DNA of 64,000 nt from Mycobacterium gallinarum (GTDB taxonomy: Bacteria; Actinomycetota; Actinomycetes; Mycobacteriales; Mycobacteriaceae), in the NCBI RefSeq assembly GCF_010726765.1, contig NZ_AP022601.1, positions 3,348,001 through 3,412,000 of the forward strand, read 5' to 3'. Positions 8,641 to 16,716 of this stretch are shown piece by piece. The stretch's first letter is position 1. Each line of letters starts with the position of its first letter. The translations under genes and the position numbers were made by a program. A model generated the notes under the pieces. That model did not search any database. It had not been told where the DNA came from and saw only the letters and a program-made list of their open reading frames with translations.

Positions 8641-8711
8641 ACTGGACGGCGACACTGGCCGAGCACGGGCAGCGCGATGAGCTTTCGCCACAGCAGTAAC
8701 ACCGGTCAGCG

Positions 8712-9068
8712 CTAACCAAACCGCGGCGGTGCAAGATCCGAATTGGATACTTGCGGCGGCGTGGGAATTTCCGGCTTGGCTTCGTTCAGGGTGTTTGTGT
8801 AAGTGCCGTCGACGTACACGTCGATCCAGGTCGTACCGTCGATCGTTTTGTACGAACACGTCGAGACCCGACCCTTCGGGCCCGAACTGGTTTCGTACCG
8901 GCCAGCGGCTTCCTTGCACCCAGCCTTGATTTCCGCCTCAGTCTGCTTTTCCTCGGCGCTGGCGCCGACGGCTGATGCGAGCGCAATACAAAGGCCAATG
9001 CAAACGGCGCCGATGGCTCGGGCGACGCGCGCGATTCGGCGGGTCGCGGCGTGCTTGTTAGTTGTCAT
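8712..9068 (-). CDS. Small secreted protein with one probable disulfide, unknown function
   Basis: A 118-residue protein with a basic N-terminus (MTTNKHAATRRIARVAR), a hydrophobic core (GAVCIGLCIALASAVG) and a likely signal-peptidase site after ASA, giving a mature protein of about 80 residues. The mature part has two cysteines (IKAGCKEAAG and VSTCSYKTI), which could form a disulfide, and a proline-rich C-terminus (EIPTPPQVSNSDLAPP). The ATG has a good upstream GAGGAG. It resembles small mycobacterial secreted proteins of unknown role. It is transcribed toward the TetR pseudogene and away from the tRNA-like fragment. Confidence 0.8.
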   Translation of the reverse strand: MTTNKHAATRRIARVARAIGAVCIGLCIALASAVGASAEEKQTEAEIKAGCKEAAGRYETSSGPKGRVSTCSYKTIDGTTWIDVYVDGTYTNTLNEAKPEIPTPPQVSNSDLAPPRFG

Positions 9069-9756
9069 TCTCTACTCCTCGTGGTTAGTTGGCGGCGCGG
9101 TCGCGCCGCTTCACGGGAGGAATTCTTCTGAGATCACGGGGACCGTGTAATCGCCGTTGGGCCAGAATTAGCCCCTCGACGGGGAGGATTTCCTGTCCGA
9201 CCGGTAAGCAAGTGCGGCCCGAGGCGATGCGCACCTATGGTGTGCCCCCAGTGAGACTCGAACTCACACTTGGCGGATTTCAAGTCGGCCGAAGCACGTG
9301 CGCCGGTATTCGTGGATGTTTCAATTACCTGCTTCTAACAGCAGATACCGTTCACCGCGTTCGTCAGCATTCGCGGCTATCACGCGTGAGATGTGACAGC
9401 GTCGTGACACTGACGCAGTCGCCCCGAAAGCCGAACTACCCTGCTCGCCATGGGCGGGGCCGCACGCGTAGCGGGCTATCACCTACGAACTGCCCAGCCG
9501 ATGCGATCGCTGCATCCCGTCGCGGTCGGTGAATGTCGCACCTTCGCGTGACCGAGAAGCTGCCACTCCTTGGACGTCACCCCTCCTGTCGGTGCGCTGA
9601 ACTAACCTCCCCCGTAGTCAGACCCGACCGTCATGATGTGTTTGGCGTGGTGAGCGAAAAGCGGGAGACAAGGTGATTGACCGGCTCGAACGCAGACCTA
9701 TTCGTGTTGAACTCTCGAATGGCGAGATCCGATATGAAGTTCGAGCTGCGGTTTAG
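9069..9756. other. 688-bp stretch without a convincing gene
   Basis: No ORF here has recognisable protein features, and the plus-strand frame at 9089-9532 has low-complexity Arg-rich content and no domain. The stretch contains a tRNA-like 3' fragment on the minus strand (9241-9290) and the promoter and leader of the secreted protein (9069-9120). I see no integrase and no long repeat. The region looks like decayed accessory DNA upstream of the HNH gene. Confidence 0.5.
9241..9290 (-). pseudogene. tRNA 3'-half-like fragment (Ser-TGA-like anticodon loop)
   Basis: On the minus strand an anticodon-arm-like segment with loop CTTGAAA (anticodon TGA) is followed by a perfect T arm (GTGAG-TTCGAGT-CTCAC) and a 3' acceptor strand TGGGGGC plus A. 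The complementary 5' acceptor strand GCCCCCA and a usable D arm are absent upstream, and the anticodon stem has a C-C mismatch. The spacing lacks the long variable arm expected for tRNA-Ser. I read it as a decayed tRNA, or a tRNA 3' end of the sort used as an integration site, not as a working tRNA. Confidence 0.5.
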
Positions 9757-10335
9757 ATGAACGGTAAGAGGAAACGGTTGAGACGACGCTTCAAGACCAC
9801 CGTTGAGGCCGAGGCATTCTTGGCCCAAACGTCCGAACCAAATCGCATCAGACGCTACAAGATCCGCGATGAGCAGTATCGGGAGGCGGTGAGGCAGTCC
9901 GTTTCCATTGCCGGCGCGCTCAAGCTGCCGGGTGTCGTGCCGGAAGGCGGCAACTACCGTGTCCTCCGCCGAGCCATCGACCGCCTCGGTCTCGATACAT
10001 CCCACTTCGCCGGGCAGTCCTGGGCGAAAGGCAAGAGGGTCTCGCATCGCCTGCGACCGATCGAGGACTTCCTATCGAACACGTATCCGATTCAGTCTGA
10101 TCGGTTGCGCCGGCGCCTCATCAACGAAGGCGTTTTCGAGCGTAGGTGCTCCGGCTGCGAGCTCGATAGCTGGATGAGCCAGCCGATTCCTCTGGAGTTG
10201 GACCATATAGACGGCAACCATCAGAACAACGCGCTGCAGAACCTTCGACTGCTGTGCCCCAACTGTCATGCGCTTACGCCGAACTTCAGAGGCAAGAACA
10301 AGAGCTGTGCCTCCGCACTAGACTCGACCGCCTAG
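9757..10335 (+). CDS. HNH endonuclease
   Basis: A 192-residue protein. The C-terminal third is an HNH nuclease: zinc knuckle CSGC (about residue 131) and NLRLLCPNCHAL, bracketing the ELDHIDGNHQNN motif whose DH is the metal-binding and catalytic core. The N-terminal ~90 residues are basic and helical, with SIAGALKLPGVVPEGGNYRVLRRAI and LGLDTSHFAG, a pattern I associate with DNA-binding N-termini of actinobacterial HNH proteins. ATG 9757 is preceded directly by an in-frame stop, so the start is constrained; no clear Shine-Dalgarno is seen. The stop lies one base before a tRNA gene. It could be a free-standing or homing-type nuclease; its target is unknown. Confidence 0.85.
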   Translation: MNGKRKRLRRRFKTTVEAEAFLAQTSEPNRIRRYKIRDEQYREAVRQSVSIAGALKLPGVVPEGGNYRVLRRAIDRLGLDTSHFAGQSWAKGKRVSHRLRPIEDFLSNTYPIQSDRLRRRLINEGVFERRCSGCELDSWMSQPIPLELDHIDGNHQNNALQNLRLLCPNCHALTPNFRGKNKSCASALDSTA

Positions 10336-10336
10336 A

Positions 10337-10412
10337 GGGGACGTAGCCTAATTGGCATCGGCGGGGCGCTTAAAACGCCTGACATTTGTGGGTTCGAGTC
10401 CCACCGTCCCCA
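10337..10412 (+). tRNA. tRNA with anticodon TAA (Leu codon) but a short variable region
   Basis: A 76-nt cloverleaf: acceptor GGGGACG/CGTCCCC (7 bp, perfect), D stem GCC/GGC, anticodon stem GGGCG/CGCCT with loop CTTAAAA (anticodon TAA, reading UUA), a 7-nt variable region GACATTT, and T arm GTGGG-TTCGAGT-CCCAC. The discriminator base is A and CCA is not encoded. Canonical bacterial tRNA-Leu is class II with a long variable arm, which is missing here. It may be an accessory or non-canonical tRNA, possibly charged by another synthetase or inactive. It starts one base after the HNH stop codon. Confidence 0.72.
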
Positions 10413-10522
10413 CCGTCTCGGCGGGTCCTGTTTGACCGACGGATGCCGACCGCAGCGTGGTGCTGAACCCGCCGCCATGGCTATTACTCTCATGAACCCC
10501 GAGGGTCGGCCGAAGGTCGGGT

Positions 10523-10547
10523 GCCCGCCTATTACCGGGCGGCGGGC
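10523..10547. terminator. GC hairpin between tRNA and small secreted protein gene
   Basis: GCCCGCC and GGCGGGC form a 7-bp stem with an 11-nt loop, 110 bp after the tRNA and 80 bp before the next start codon. There is no T tract. It is a weak terminator candidate. Confidence 0.3.
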
Positions 10548-10627
10548 GTTCAGTCTCCAAGAACACCCCAAGTAGTTCAGCCCACTCTCGCTATCAACAC
10601 CACCAACCAAACAGGGAGAGATCAACC

Positions 10628-10867
10628 ATGGACCGCAACATCGTCAAGCTCGCTCTCGTCACCGCCGCCTTTGGCGCCATGGCCGTTGCCGGTGCCGGCA
10701 CCGCGCTGGCCGAGGCCCCGCGCGTCGACACCGCACCCGCCTTCTTCCCCTTCGTCGAATTCGAGGACGTCGTCGAGCAGCCGTTCGAGAACTTCGGCGA
10801 TCGAACCGAGCGCCAGTTCGAGAACTTCGGCAACAACGTAGAACGCCAGTTCGCGGCTTTCGACTGA
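10628..10867 (+). CDS. Small secreted protein with repeated FENFG/ERQF motifs
   Basis: A 79-residue protein. Residues 1-29 form a signal peptide (LVTAAFGAMAVAGAGTALA, cleavage after ALA). The ~50-residue mature part is acidic and aromatic and contains a tandem motif: QPFENFGDRTERQFENFG followed by NNVERQFAAF. There are no cysteines. ATG 10628 has an AGGGAGAG ribosome binding site. It is expected to be exported to the periplasm or beyond. I do not recognise a family, and the repeats suggest amphipathic helices. It is followed by a strong hairpin, so it is probably monocistronic. Confidence 0.82.
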   Translation: MDRNIVKLALVTAAFGAMAVAGAGTALAEAPRVDTAPAFFPFVEFEDVVEQPFENFGDRTERQFENFGNNVERQFAAFD

Positions 10868-10880
10868 ACGCCGCGCCATG

Positions 10881-10908
10881 ACGCCCGCTGCCCTCGGACA
10901 GCGGGCGT
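10881..10908 (+). terminator. Strong hairpin terminator of the small secreted protein gene
   Basis: ACGCCCGCTG and CAGCGGGCGT form a perfect 10-bp stem with an 8-nt loop starting 13 bp after the stop codon at 10867, followed by TCTCGCG. Position and stability fit a mycobacterial (I-shaped, no U tract) terminator. Confidence 0.7.
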
Positions 10909-11047
10909 TCTCGCGTCAGCCGGGTGTTCGCATGACCAGAGCAATCGGTAGCCGCATTTCGCCAGGGAGATCGCGAGATGAGAACGTTCTCATCCGAGGT
11001 GCCTGAGAGCCGGGCCCGATCGGGACCATCTCCGCGCGTTGTCAACT

Positions 11048-11689
11048 ATGTTCGCCTATGTGGAGCCACCCCACACCTACATGCGGGAGGCATCCGCTTC
11101 GGTGGCACACCACGCGGATTACCTCGACCGGCGCGACGACCACGCGCTCTGCGGAGCGGCGATCGTGGTTGCGACGACCCTGACGCAAGCGGACGCGGTC
11201 TGTCCGGAATGCGAAGAGAAGCTGATTCAGTACCACCTCGCATGGTGGCGGGAGAGGGCACTGGCGGCCACGGCCGAGGTCGAGGCACTGCGCGCCAAGT
11301 ACGGCGAGCCTGCGCAACCCACGTCCCAGGTCGACGCAACGACCGCCGAGCCGGAGGAAACCGAGCCGACGACCCTGCTCGACCATGCGCGACGAGAACT
11401 CACGAAACTCTGCCGGGAGTTCGACGACGCCGTCCCCTACTTCCGCCTGAAGAACGCGATGCAAGCGTTCAGCGACGGGTTGGAAAGCGACCAGCGGGTT
11501 CTCCTGGCGCAAGAGATCGGCGGCGACGGCACGCTAATTCGTTGGTCGACAACGGAAGTCGAAGCCCTCGGTTGGCATGTCAGCAACAGCCCTGTCCGAG
11601 GAGAATCCGAAGCGACGTGGGACGCCTGGATTCAGGACTCTTACCAGGCACCGAAACCGACGAAGCGGCGGTTCGGCCGCTCTCGCTGA
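11048..11689 (+). CDS. Unknown protein with a CPEC metal-binding-like pair
   Basis: A 213-residue soluble protein. The N-terminal part has HADYLDRRDDHALCGAAIV and DAVCPECEEKLIQYH, so one Cys followed ~20 residues later by a CxxC pair, with nearby His, could bind zinc. A helical segment (WWRERALAATAEVEALRAKYG), a charged Glu/Thr-rich linker and a C-terminal region with a basic end (KPTKRRFGRSR) follow. ATG 11048 was chosen; a TTG nine bases upstream is in frame. No family was recognised. It precedes the kdp operon on the same strand, but 137 bp and the kdp direct repeats separate them, so it is probably not part of that operon. Confidence 0.7.
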   Translation: MFAYVEPPHTYMREASASVAHHADYLDRRDDHALCGAAIVVATTLTQADAVCPECEEKLIQYHLAWWRERALAATAEVEALRAKYGEPAQPTSQVDATTAEPEETEPTTLLDHARRELTKLCREFDDAVPYFRLKNAMQAFSDGLESDQRVLLAQEIGGDGTLIRWSTTEVEALGWHVSNSPVRGESEATWDAWIQDSYQAPKPTKRRFGRSR

Positions 11690-11706
11690 GCGCCGGGCGA
11701 CGGAAA

Positions 11707-11759
11707 CCGTTAAAGGCCGGGACGGGGCCGTCAAGAATCCGTTAAGGCCGGTATTGACC
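11707..11759 (+). promoter_or_regulatory. kdp control region: direct repeats CCGTTAAAGGCCGG / CCGTTAAGGCCGG
   Basis: CCGTTAAAGGCCGG (11707-11720) is repeated as CCGTTAAGGCCGG (11739-11751), with starts 32 bp apart, about three helical turns, so both would lie on the same DNA face. TTGACC (11754-11759) follows immediately and could be a -35 element, with TTCTAT (11779-11784) as a poor -10 at a long 19-bp spacing. The position, 76-120 bp before the first kdp start codon, fits a KdpE operator. This is inference; no footprint is known to me. Confidence 0.5.
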
Positions 11760-11826
11760 TCCTGAGCTGGGGCGATCCTTCTATGGGCCGCCGAAATACG
11801 GCGACCCGTAAACATCTCGGAGTGTC

Positions 11827-11910
11827 ATGTCCGTCCTGGTGTACATCGCGTTGACGGTGGCGGTCTTCGCCGTCTTCGGCCTGATTCAGAAGTGGGTCGA
11901 GGGTCTGTGA
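11827..11910 (+). CDS. 27-residue membrane peptide coupled upstream of kdpF
   Basis: ATG 11827 with CGGAG four bases upstream opens a 27-codon frame: VLVYIALTVAVFAVFGLIQ (a single hydrophobic segment) followed by KWVEGL. Its stop overlaps the GTG of kdpF (GTGA at 11907-11910), so the two tiny genes are translationally coupled. It is not KdpF itself, because the next frame matches KdpF. A second single-pass peptide may be another Kdp assembly or regulatory subunit. It is shorter than usual gene-calling limits and would normally be missed. Confidence 0.68.
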   Translation: MSVLVYIALTVAVFAVFGLIQKWVEGL

Positions 11911-11993
11911 TCGAAAACGTCATCGGGCTCGTGCTGGCGGTTCTCATCGCGGTGTTCCTCTTCGCCGCCCTGCTCTTCCCCGAGAGGTTCTGA
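11907..11993 (+). CDS. kdpF: KdpF, small subunit of the K+-transporting ATPase
   Basis: A 28-residue hydrophobic peptide: NVIGLVLAVLIAVFLFAALL then FPERF. This matches the KdpF pattern (one transmembrane helix, conserved LFAALLFPE end). KdpF stabilises the KdpABC complex in the cytoplasmic membrane. The GTG start at 11907 overlaps the stop of the preceding 27-codon ORF by four bases, and its TGA is immediately followed by the GTG of kdpA at 11994, so the translation of all three is probably linked. Confidence 0.88.
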   Translation: MIENVIGLVLAVLIAVFLFAALLFPERF

Positions 11994-13664
11994 GTGAGCA
12001 CCACCACCGCGGGGATCCTGTTCCTCATCTCGCTCATCGTCGGCCTCGCGGTCGTCCACGTGCCGCTGGGCGACTACATGTACCGGGTCTACTCCTCGGA
12101 ACGGCACCTGCGCGGTGAGCGCGTCATCTACCGATTGATCGGCGCCGACCCCAAGGCGGAACAGACCTGGGGTTCCTACGCCCGCAGTGTGCTCGCGTTC
12201 TCGGCGATCAGCTTGCTGTTCCTGTTCATTTTCCAGTTGGTGCAGGGCAAGCTGCCCTTGCATCTCAACGACCCGGGCACCGAAATAACCCCCGCGCTGG
12301 CGTGGAACACCGCGGTCAGCTTTGTCACCAACACCAACTGGCAGGCCTATTCGGGGGAGTCGACCCAGGGCCACCTGGTGCAGATGGCCGGTCTGGCCGT
12401 GCAGAACTTCGTCTCGGCGGCGGTGGGTATGGCGGTGGCGGTGGCGTTCGTGCGCGCACTGGCCCGCCGCAACACGTCAGAACTCGGCAACTTCTGGGTC
12501 GACCTCATCCGCGGAGTCATTCGAATCCTGTTGCCGCTCTCCGTCATCGGCGCCATCGTGCTGATCGTCGGTGGAGTCGTCCAGAACTTCGACCTGCATA
12601 CGCAGATTGCCTCGACGCTGGCCGGCGGTCAGCAGACCATTCCCGGAGGCCCGGTCGCCAGCCAGGAGGTCATCAAGGAGCTCGGCACCAACGGGGGCGG
12701 GTTCTTCAACGTCAACTCCGCGCATCCGTACGAAAACCCCACCGCATGGACGAACTGGATAGAGATCTTCCTGCTGTCCTGCATCGCGTTCTCACTGCCG
12801 CGGACCTTTGGACGCATGGTCGACAGCCGTAAACAGGGCTACGCGATCGTGGCCACCATGTCGGTCATCGCACTGATCAGCGTGACGCTGATGATGACCT
12901 TCCAGGTGCAAGCGCACGGCACTGTCCCGACCGCCGTGGGCTCGGCGATGGAAGGTGTCGAACAACGGTTTGGAGTCCCCGATTCGGCGGTGTTCGCCAG
13001 CATGACGACGTTGACGTCCACCGGCGCCGTCGACTCGTTCCACGACTCCTACACCAGCCTCGGCGGCATGATGGCGCTGTTCAACATGCAGCTCGGCGAG
13101 GTCGCACCCGGCGGCGTGGGCTCGGGCCTGTACGGCATGCTCGTGCTGGCGATCATCACGGTGTTCGTCGCGGGCCTGATGGTCGGCCGCACGCCGGAAT
13201 ACCTCGGCAAGAAGATCACACCGCGTGAGATCAAGCTCGCAGCAACGTATTTCCTCATCACACCGCTGATCGTGCTGACCGGCACGGCGGTGGCGATGGC
13301 GATGCCCGGTCAAAGGGCAGGCATGCTCAACACCGGACCGCACGGCCTCTCGGAAGTGCTGTACGCCTTCACCTCCGCCGCCAACAACAACGGGTCGGCG
13401 TTCGCCGGGATCTCGGTCAACACCGAGTGGTACAACACCGCACTCGGGCTGGCCATGCTGTTCGGCCGGTTCCTGCCGATCATCTTCGTGCTGGCGCTCG
13501 CCGGTTCACTGGTAAAACAGGGCAAGACACCCGAGTCCGTCGGCACGCTGCCGACCTACCGGCCGCAGTTCGTCGGCATGGTCGCCGGCGTCACGGTGAT
13601 CCTGGTCGCCCTGACCTTCCTTCCCATGCTCGCGCTGGGACCCCTCGCCGAAGGAATCCACTGA
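11994..13664 (+). CDS. kdpA: KdpA, K+-binding and translocating subunit of the Kdp ATPase
   Basis: A 556-residue polytopic membrane protein with about ten transmembrane segments. The four pore-loop regions are visible: [11 protein letters not shown] (about residue 110), [20 protein letters not shown] (about 232), [12 protein letters not shown] (about 343) and [10 protein letters not shown] (about 463). They form the selectivity filter that binds K+. It starts with GTG directly after kdpF and its stop lies one base before kdpB. Length and motifs are complete, so the transporter subunit looks functional. Confidence 0.97.
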   Translation: MSTTTAGILFLISLIVGLAVVHVPLGDYMYRVYSSERHLRGERVIYRLIGADPKAEQTWGSYARSVLAFSAISLLFLFIFQLVQGKLPLHLNDPGTEITPALAWNTAVSFVTNTNWQAYSGESTQGHLVQMAGLAVQNFVSAAVGMAVAVAFVRALARRNTSELGNFWVDLIRGVIRILLPLSVIGAIVLIVGGVVQNFDLHTQIASTLAGGQQTIPGGPVASQEVIKELGTNGGGFFNVNSAHPYENPTAWTNWIEIFLLSCIAFSLPRTFGRMVDSRKQGYAIVATMSVIALISVTLMMTFQVQAHGTVPTAVGSAMEGVEQRFGVPDSAVFASMTTLTSTGAVDSFHDSYTSLGGMMALFNMQLGEVAPGGVGSGLYGMLVLAIITVFVAGLMVGRTPEYLGKKITPREIKLAATYFLITPLIVLTGTAVAMAMPGQRAGMLNTGPHGLSEVLYAFTSAANNNGSAFAGISVNTEWYNTALGLAMLFGRFLPIIFVLALAGSLVKQGKTPESVGTLPTYRPQFVGMVAGVTVILVALTFLPMLALGPLAEGIH

Positions 13665-13665
13665 C

Positions 13666-15807
13666 ATGTCTGCACCCACCATCGACACTGTGTCCGCACA
13701 GCCGAAACAGCACGCAACCAAGCGTGTTCAGGGCGGGCTGCTCGACCCGAAGATGCTGTGGAGGTCGATGCCCGAGGCGCTGCGCAAGCTCGACCCCCGC
13801 ACCCTGTGGCGCAATCCCGTCATGTTCATCGTCGAGATCGGCGCCGTCTGGAGCACAGTGCTCGCCGTCATGGAACCGTCCTGGTTCGCGTGGCTGATCG
13901 TGGTCTGGCTCTGGCTCACCGTGATCTTCGCCAACCTCGCCGAAGCCGTCGCCGAAGGACGCGGTAAGGCGCAGGCCGAGTCACTGCGTAAGACCAAGAC
14001 GGCGACGATGGCTCGGCGCCTCGTCGGCTGGGCACCGGGAACACCCGGCCTTGAAGAAGCGGTCGCCGCGCCGCTGTTGCAGCAGGGCGACATCGTGGTG
14101 GTCGAGGCGGGCCAGCCGATCCCGGGCGACGGCGATGTCGTGGAAGGCATTGCCTCGGTGGATGAATCGGCGATCACGGGTGAATCCGCACCCGTCATTC
14201 GCGAATCGGGCGGTGACCGCTCGGCCGTCACGGGCGGCACCACCGTGCTGTCGGACTGCATCGTCGTGAAGATCACCCAGAAGCAGGGCGAGAGCTTCAT
14301 CGACCGCATGATCGCGCTCGTCGAGGGCGCCAACCGGCAGAAGACGCCCAACGAGATCGCGCTCAACATCCTGCTGGCCTCGCTGACGATCATCTTCGTG
14401 TTCGCTGTCGCGACGCTGCAACCGCTGGCGATCTACTCGAAGGCCAACAATCCGGGAGTCGCGGACTCGTTGGCGCTCAACGGCAACGGTGTCAGTGGCA
14501 TCGTGATGGTGGCTCTGCTGGTATGTCTCATCCCGACCACGATCGGCGCTTTGTTGTCGGCGATCGGCATCGCGGGAATGGACCGCCTGGTGCAACGCAA
14601 CGTGCTCGCCATGTCGGGCCGCGCGGTGGAGGCCGCCGGCGACGTCAACACCCTGCTGCTCGACAAGACCGGAACCATCACGCTGGGCAACCGACAGGCC
14701 GCGGCCTTCGTGCCGCTCGCGGGGGTGACACCCGAAGTGTTGGCTGACGCTGCACAACTGTCCAGCCTGGCCGACGAGACGCCGGAGGGCCGCTCGATCG
14801 TCGTGTTTGCCAAACGGGAGTACGGTCTGCGGGCCCGCACCGCCGGGGAACTCGACACCGCGCATTGGATCGAATTCAGCGCCACCACACGGATGTCCGG
14901 CGTCGACCTGGACGGCCACAAGCTGCGCAAGGGCGCGGCGAGCACTGTGGCCGAGTGGGTGCGCTCCGAAGGCGGCATCGTGCCGACCCAGCTCGGCGAC
15001 ATCGTCGACGGAATCTCCGCCGCCGGCGGCACGCCCTTGGTCGTCGGACAAGTGCAGGATGGTGGGGCCGAGGTACTCGGTGTCATCCACCTCAAGGACG
15101 TCGTCAAGCAGGGCATGCGGGAACGCTTCGACGAGATGCGCCGCATGGGCATCCGCACCGTGATGATCACCGGCGACAACCCGTTGACCGCCAGGGCGAT
15201 TGCCGACGAGGCCGGCGTCGACGACTTCCTCGCCGAGGCCACGCCGGAAGACAAGATGGCGCTGATCAAGAAGGAGCAGGCCGGCGGCAAGCTCGTTGCG
15301 ATGACCGGTGACGGCACCAACGACGCACCCGCACTTGCGCAGGCCGACGTCGGCGTCGCGATGAACACCGGCACATCGGCGGCCAAGGAGGCCGGCAACA
15401 TGGTCGACCTGGACTCCGATCCGACCAAGCTCATCGAGATCGTCGAGATCGGAAAGCAGTTGCTCATCACCCGCGGTGCGCTGACGACGTTCTCGATCTC
15501 CAACGACATCGCCAAGTACTTCGCGATCATCCCGGCACTGTTCGTGGCGCTGTTCCCGGGCCTGGACCTGTTGAACATCATGCGGCTGCACAGCCCGCAG
15601 TCGGCGATTCTGTCGGCGGTGATCTTCAACGCCCTCGTCATCATCGCGCTGATTCCGTTGTCGCTGCGCGGGGTTCGGTACACACCGGCCAGCGCGTCAA
15701 AGCTGTTGAGCCGCAACCTCTACATCTACGGGCTGGGCGGCATCATCGCCCCGTTCATCGGCATCAAGATTATCGACCTCGTCGTCCAACTCTTCCCAGG
15801 AATGTGA
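13666..15807 (+). CDS. kdpB: KdpB, P-type ATPase subunit
   Basis: A 713-residue P-type ATPase. Visible motifs are the actuator TGESAPV, the phosphorylation site [10 protein letters not shown] (Asp about residue 332), the ATP-binding region around [10 protein letters not shown], and the hinge [20 protein letters not shown] near residue 545, with transmembrane helices at both ends. It hydrolyses ATP to drive K+ uptake through KdpA. The N-terminal ~25 residues are hydrophilic. It is one base from kdpA and one base from kdpC in an unbroken operon. Confidence 0.97.
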   Translation: MSAPTIDTVSAQPKQHATKRVQGGLLDPKMLWRSMPEALRKLDPRTLWRNPVMFIVEIGAVWSTVLAVMEPSWFAWLIVVWLWLTVIFANLAEAVAEGRGKAQAESLRKTKTATMARRLVGWAPGTPGLEEAVAAPLLQQGDIVVVEAGQPIPGDGDVVEGIASVDESAITGESAPVIRESGGDRSAVTGGTTVLSDCIVVKITQKQGESFIDRMIALVEGANRQKTPNEIALNILLASLTIIFVFAVATLQPLAIYSKANNPGVADSLALNGNGVSGIVMVALLVCLIPTTIGALLSAIGIAGMDRLVQRNVLAMSGRAVEAAGDVNTLLLDKTGTITLGNRQAAAFVPLAGVTPEVLADAAQLSSLADETPEGRSIVVFAKREYGLRARTAGELDTAHWIEFSATTRMSGVDLDGHKLRKGAASTVAEWVRSEGGIVPTQLGDIVDGISAAGGTPLVVGQVQDGGAEVLGVIHLKDVVKQGMRERFDEMRRMGIRTVMITGDNPLTARAIADEAGVDDFLAEATPEDKMALIKKEQAGGKLVAMTGDGTNDAPALAQADVGVAMNTGTSAAKEAGNMVDLDSDPTKLIEIVEIGKQLLITRGALTTFSISNDIAKYFAIIPALFVALFPGLDLLNIMRLHSPQSAILSAVIFNALVIIALIPLSLRGVRYTPASASKLLSRNLYIYGLGGIIAPFIGIKIIDLVVQLFPGM

Positions 15808-15808
15808 C

Positions 15809-16708
15809 ATGAACCTTTCCAATCTTGTTCGCCAGCACTGGGCGGCATTGCGCGCGCTGCTGGCGCTCACCGCCATCCTCGGCATCGCCTACCCGGTGTT
15901 CATCTGGCTCGTGGCGCAGCTCCCGGGCCTGAACGACAAAGCGAACGGATCGCTCGTCGAGGTCGACGGGAAACTGTTGGGCAGCAGCCTGATCGGACAG
16001 TCCTTCACCGACGCCGACGGCACTGCATTGCCGCAGTACTTCCAGAGCCGAGCGTCCGCGGCCGGTGACGGCTACGACCCGATGGCCACCAGCGCGAGCA
16101 ACCTCGGGCCGGAAAGCATTGTCGATACACCCGTCGGCGGTGCCGACAATCCAACCGAAGCCAAGCCGAGCCTGCTCACCTTGGTCTGCGAACGCAGCGC
16201 CACCGTCGGTAAGACCGAAGGTGTGGACGGCACAAGGCCGTTCTGCACGGGCGGCGGGGCCGGGGCCGTGCTGTCGGTGATCGGCCCGCGCGATGCGCAG
16301 GGCAATGTCGTGAAGCCGACTCGGGTCGTCAGCGTCAACGAGCCGTGCGCCACCACACAGACGCCGTTCCTCGACACCTACGAAGGTGTGCGCGTCGAGT
16401 GCGCGACGGACGAGGATTACAGCATCGGCCAGCTCGTTCCGATCCGCGGTCGCGCGCCCGCCGATCCCGTGGTGCCCGCCGACGCGGTCACCGCAAGCGG
16501 AAGCGGTCTCGACCCGCACATCTCGATCCCGTACGCCGACCTTCAGGTCAGCCGGGTCGCCACGGCGCGCGGTGTCAGTCCAGAGCAGGTTCGCGAGGTG
16601 CTGGCCGCGCACACGGACGGCAGGTTCCTCGGGTTCGTCGGCGAGCCGACGGTCAATGTGCTGCAGCTCAACCTGGACCTCGACCAGAAGTATCCGGCAA
16701 AAAGCTGA
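15809..16708 (+). CDS. kdpC: KdpC, K+-ATPase chaperone subunit, enlarged by a Cys-containing insertion
   Basis: A 299-residue protein, whereas KdpC proteins are usually about 190. The N-terminal membrane anchor (residues 15-40) and the first conserved block (QSFTD...PQYFQSRASAAGDGYD...ASNLGP) are present, as is the C-terminal block (VTASGSGLDPHIS, VREVLAAHTDGR, FLGFVGEPTVNVL). Between them, about residues 103-215, lies an extra ~110-residue segment with four cysteines (about 127, 146, 180 and 198) that would face the outside and could form disulfides. KdpC assists ATP binding and assembly of KdpAB. The start is ATG 15809, one base after kdpB. Confidence 0.94.
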   Translation: MNLSNLVRQHWAALRALLALTAILGIAYPVFIWLVAQLPGLNDKANGSLVEVDGKLLGSSLIGQSFTDADGTALPQYFQSRASAAGDGYDPMATSASNLGPESIVDTPVGGADNPTEAKPSLLTLVCERSATVGKTEGVDGTRPFCTGGGAGAVLSVIGPRDAQGNVVKPTRVVSVNEPCATTQTPFLDTYEGVRVECATDEDYSIGQLVPIRGRAPADPVVPADAVTASGSGLDPHISIPYADLQVSRVATARGVSPEQVREVLAAHTDGRFLGFVGEPTVNVLQLNLDLDQKYPAKS

Positions 16709-16716
16709 CGTGACCG

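Noticed and set aside
8289..8699. Plus-strand 136-codon ORF downstream of the mycofactocin SDR
   Set aside because: It lies over the TetR pseudogene, has Arg/Ser-rich low-complexity sequence and no start context.
9241..9290. A complete tRNA-Ser gene
   Set aside because: The 5' acceptor strand, D arm and long variable arm are missing, so I list it only as a fragment.
10332..10625. Minus-strand 97-codon ORF crossing the tRNA gene
   Set aside because: It reads through the reverse complement of the tRNA and shows no protein features.
11690..11826. A c-di-AMP (ydaO-type) riboswitch before the kdp operon
   Set aside because: The leader is only 137 bp and I cannot find the conserved motifs of that class; only a small CGCCG/CGGCG hairpin is present.
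13981..15591. A 536-codon open frame antisense to kdpB
   Set aside because: It overlaps an intact kdpB, is rich in His/Arg/Asp/Gln without domain motifs, and lacks a plausible start context.
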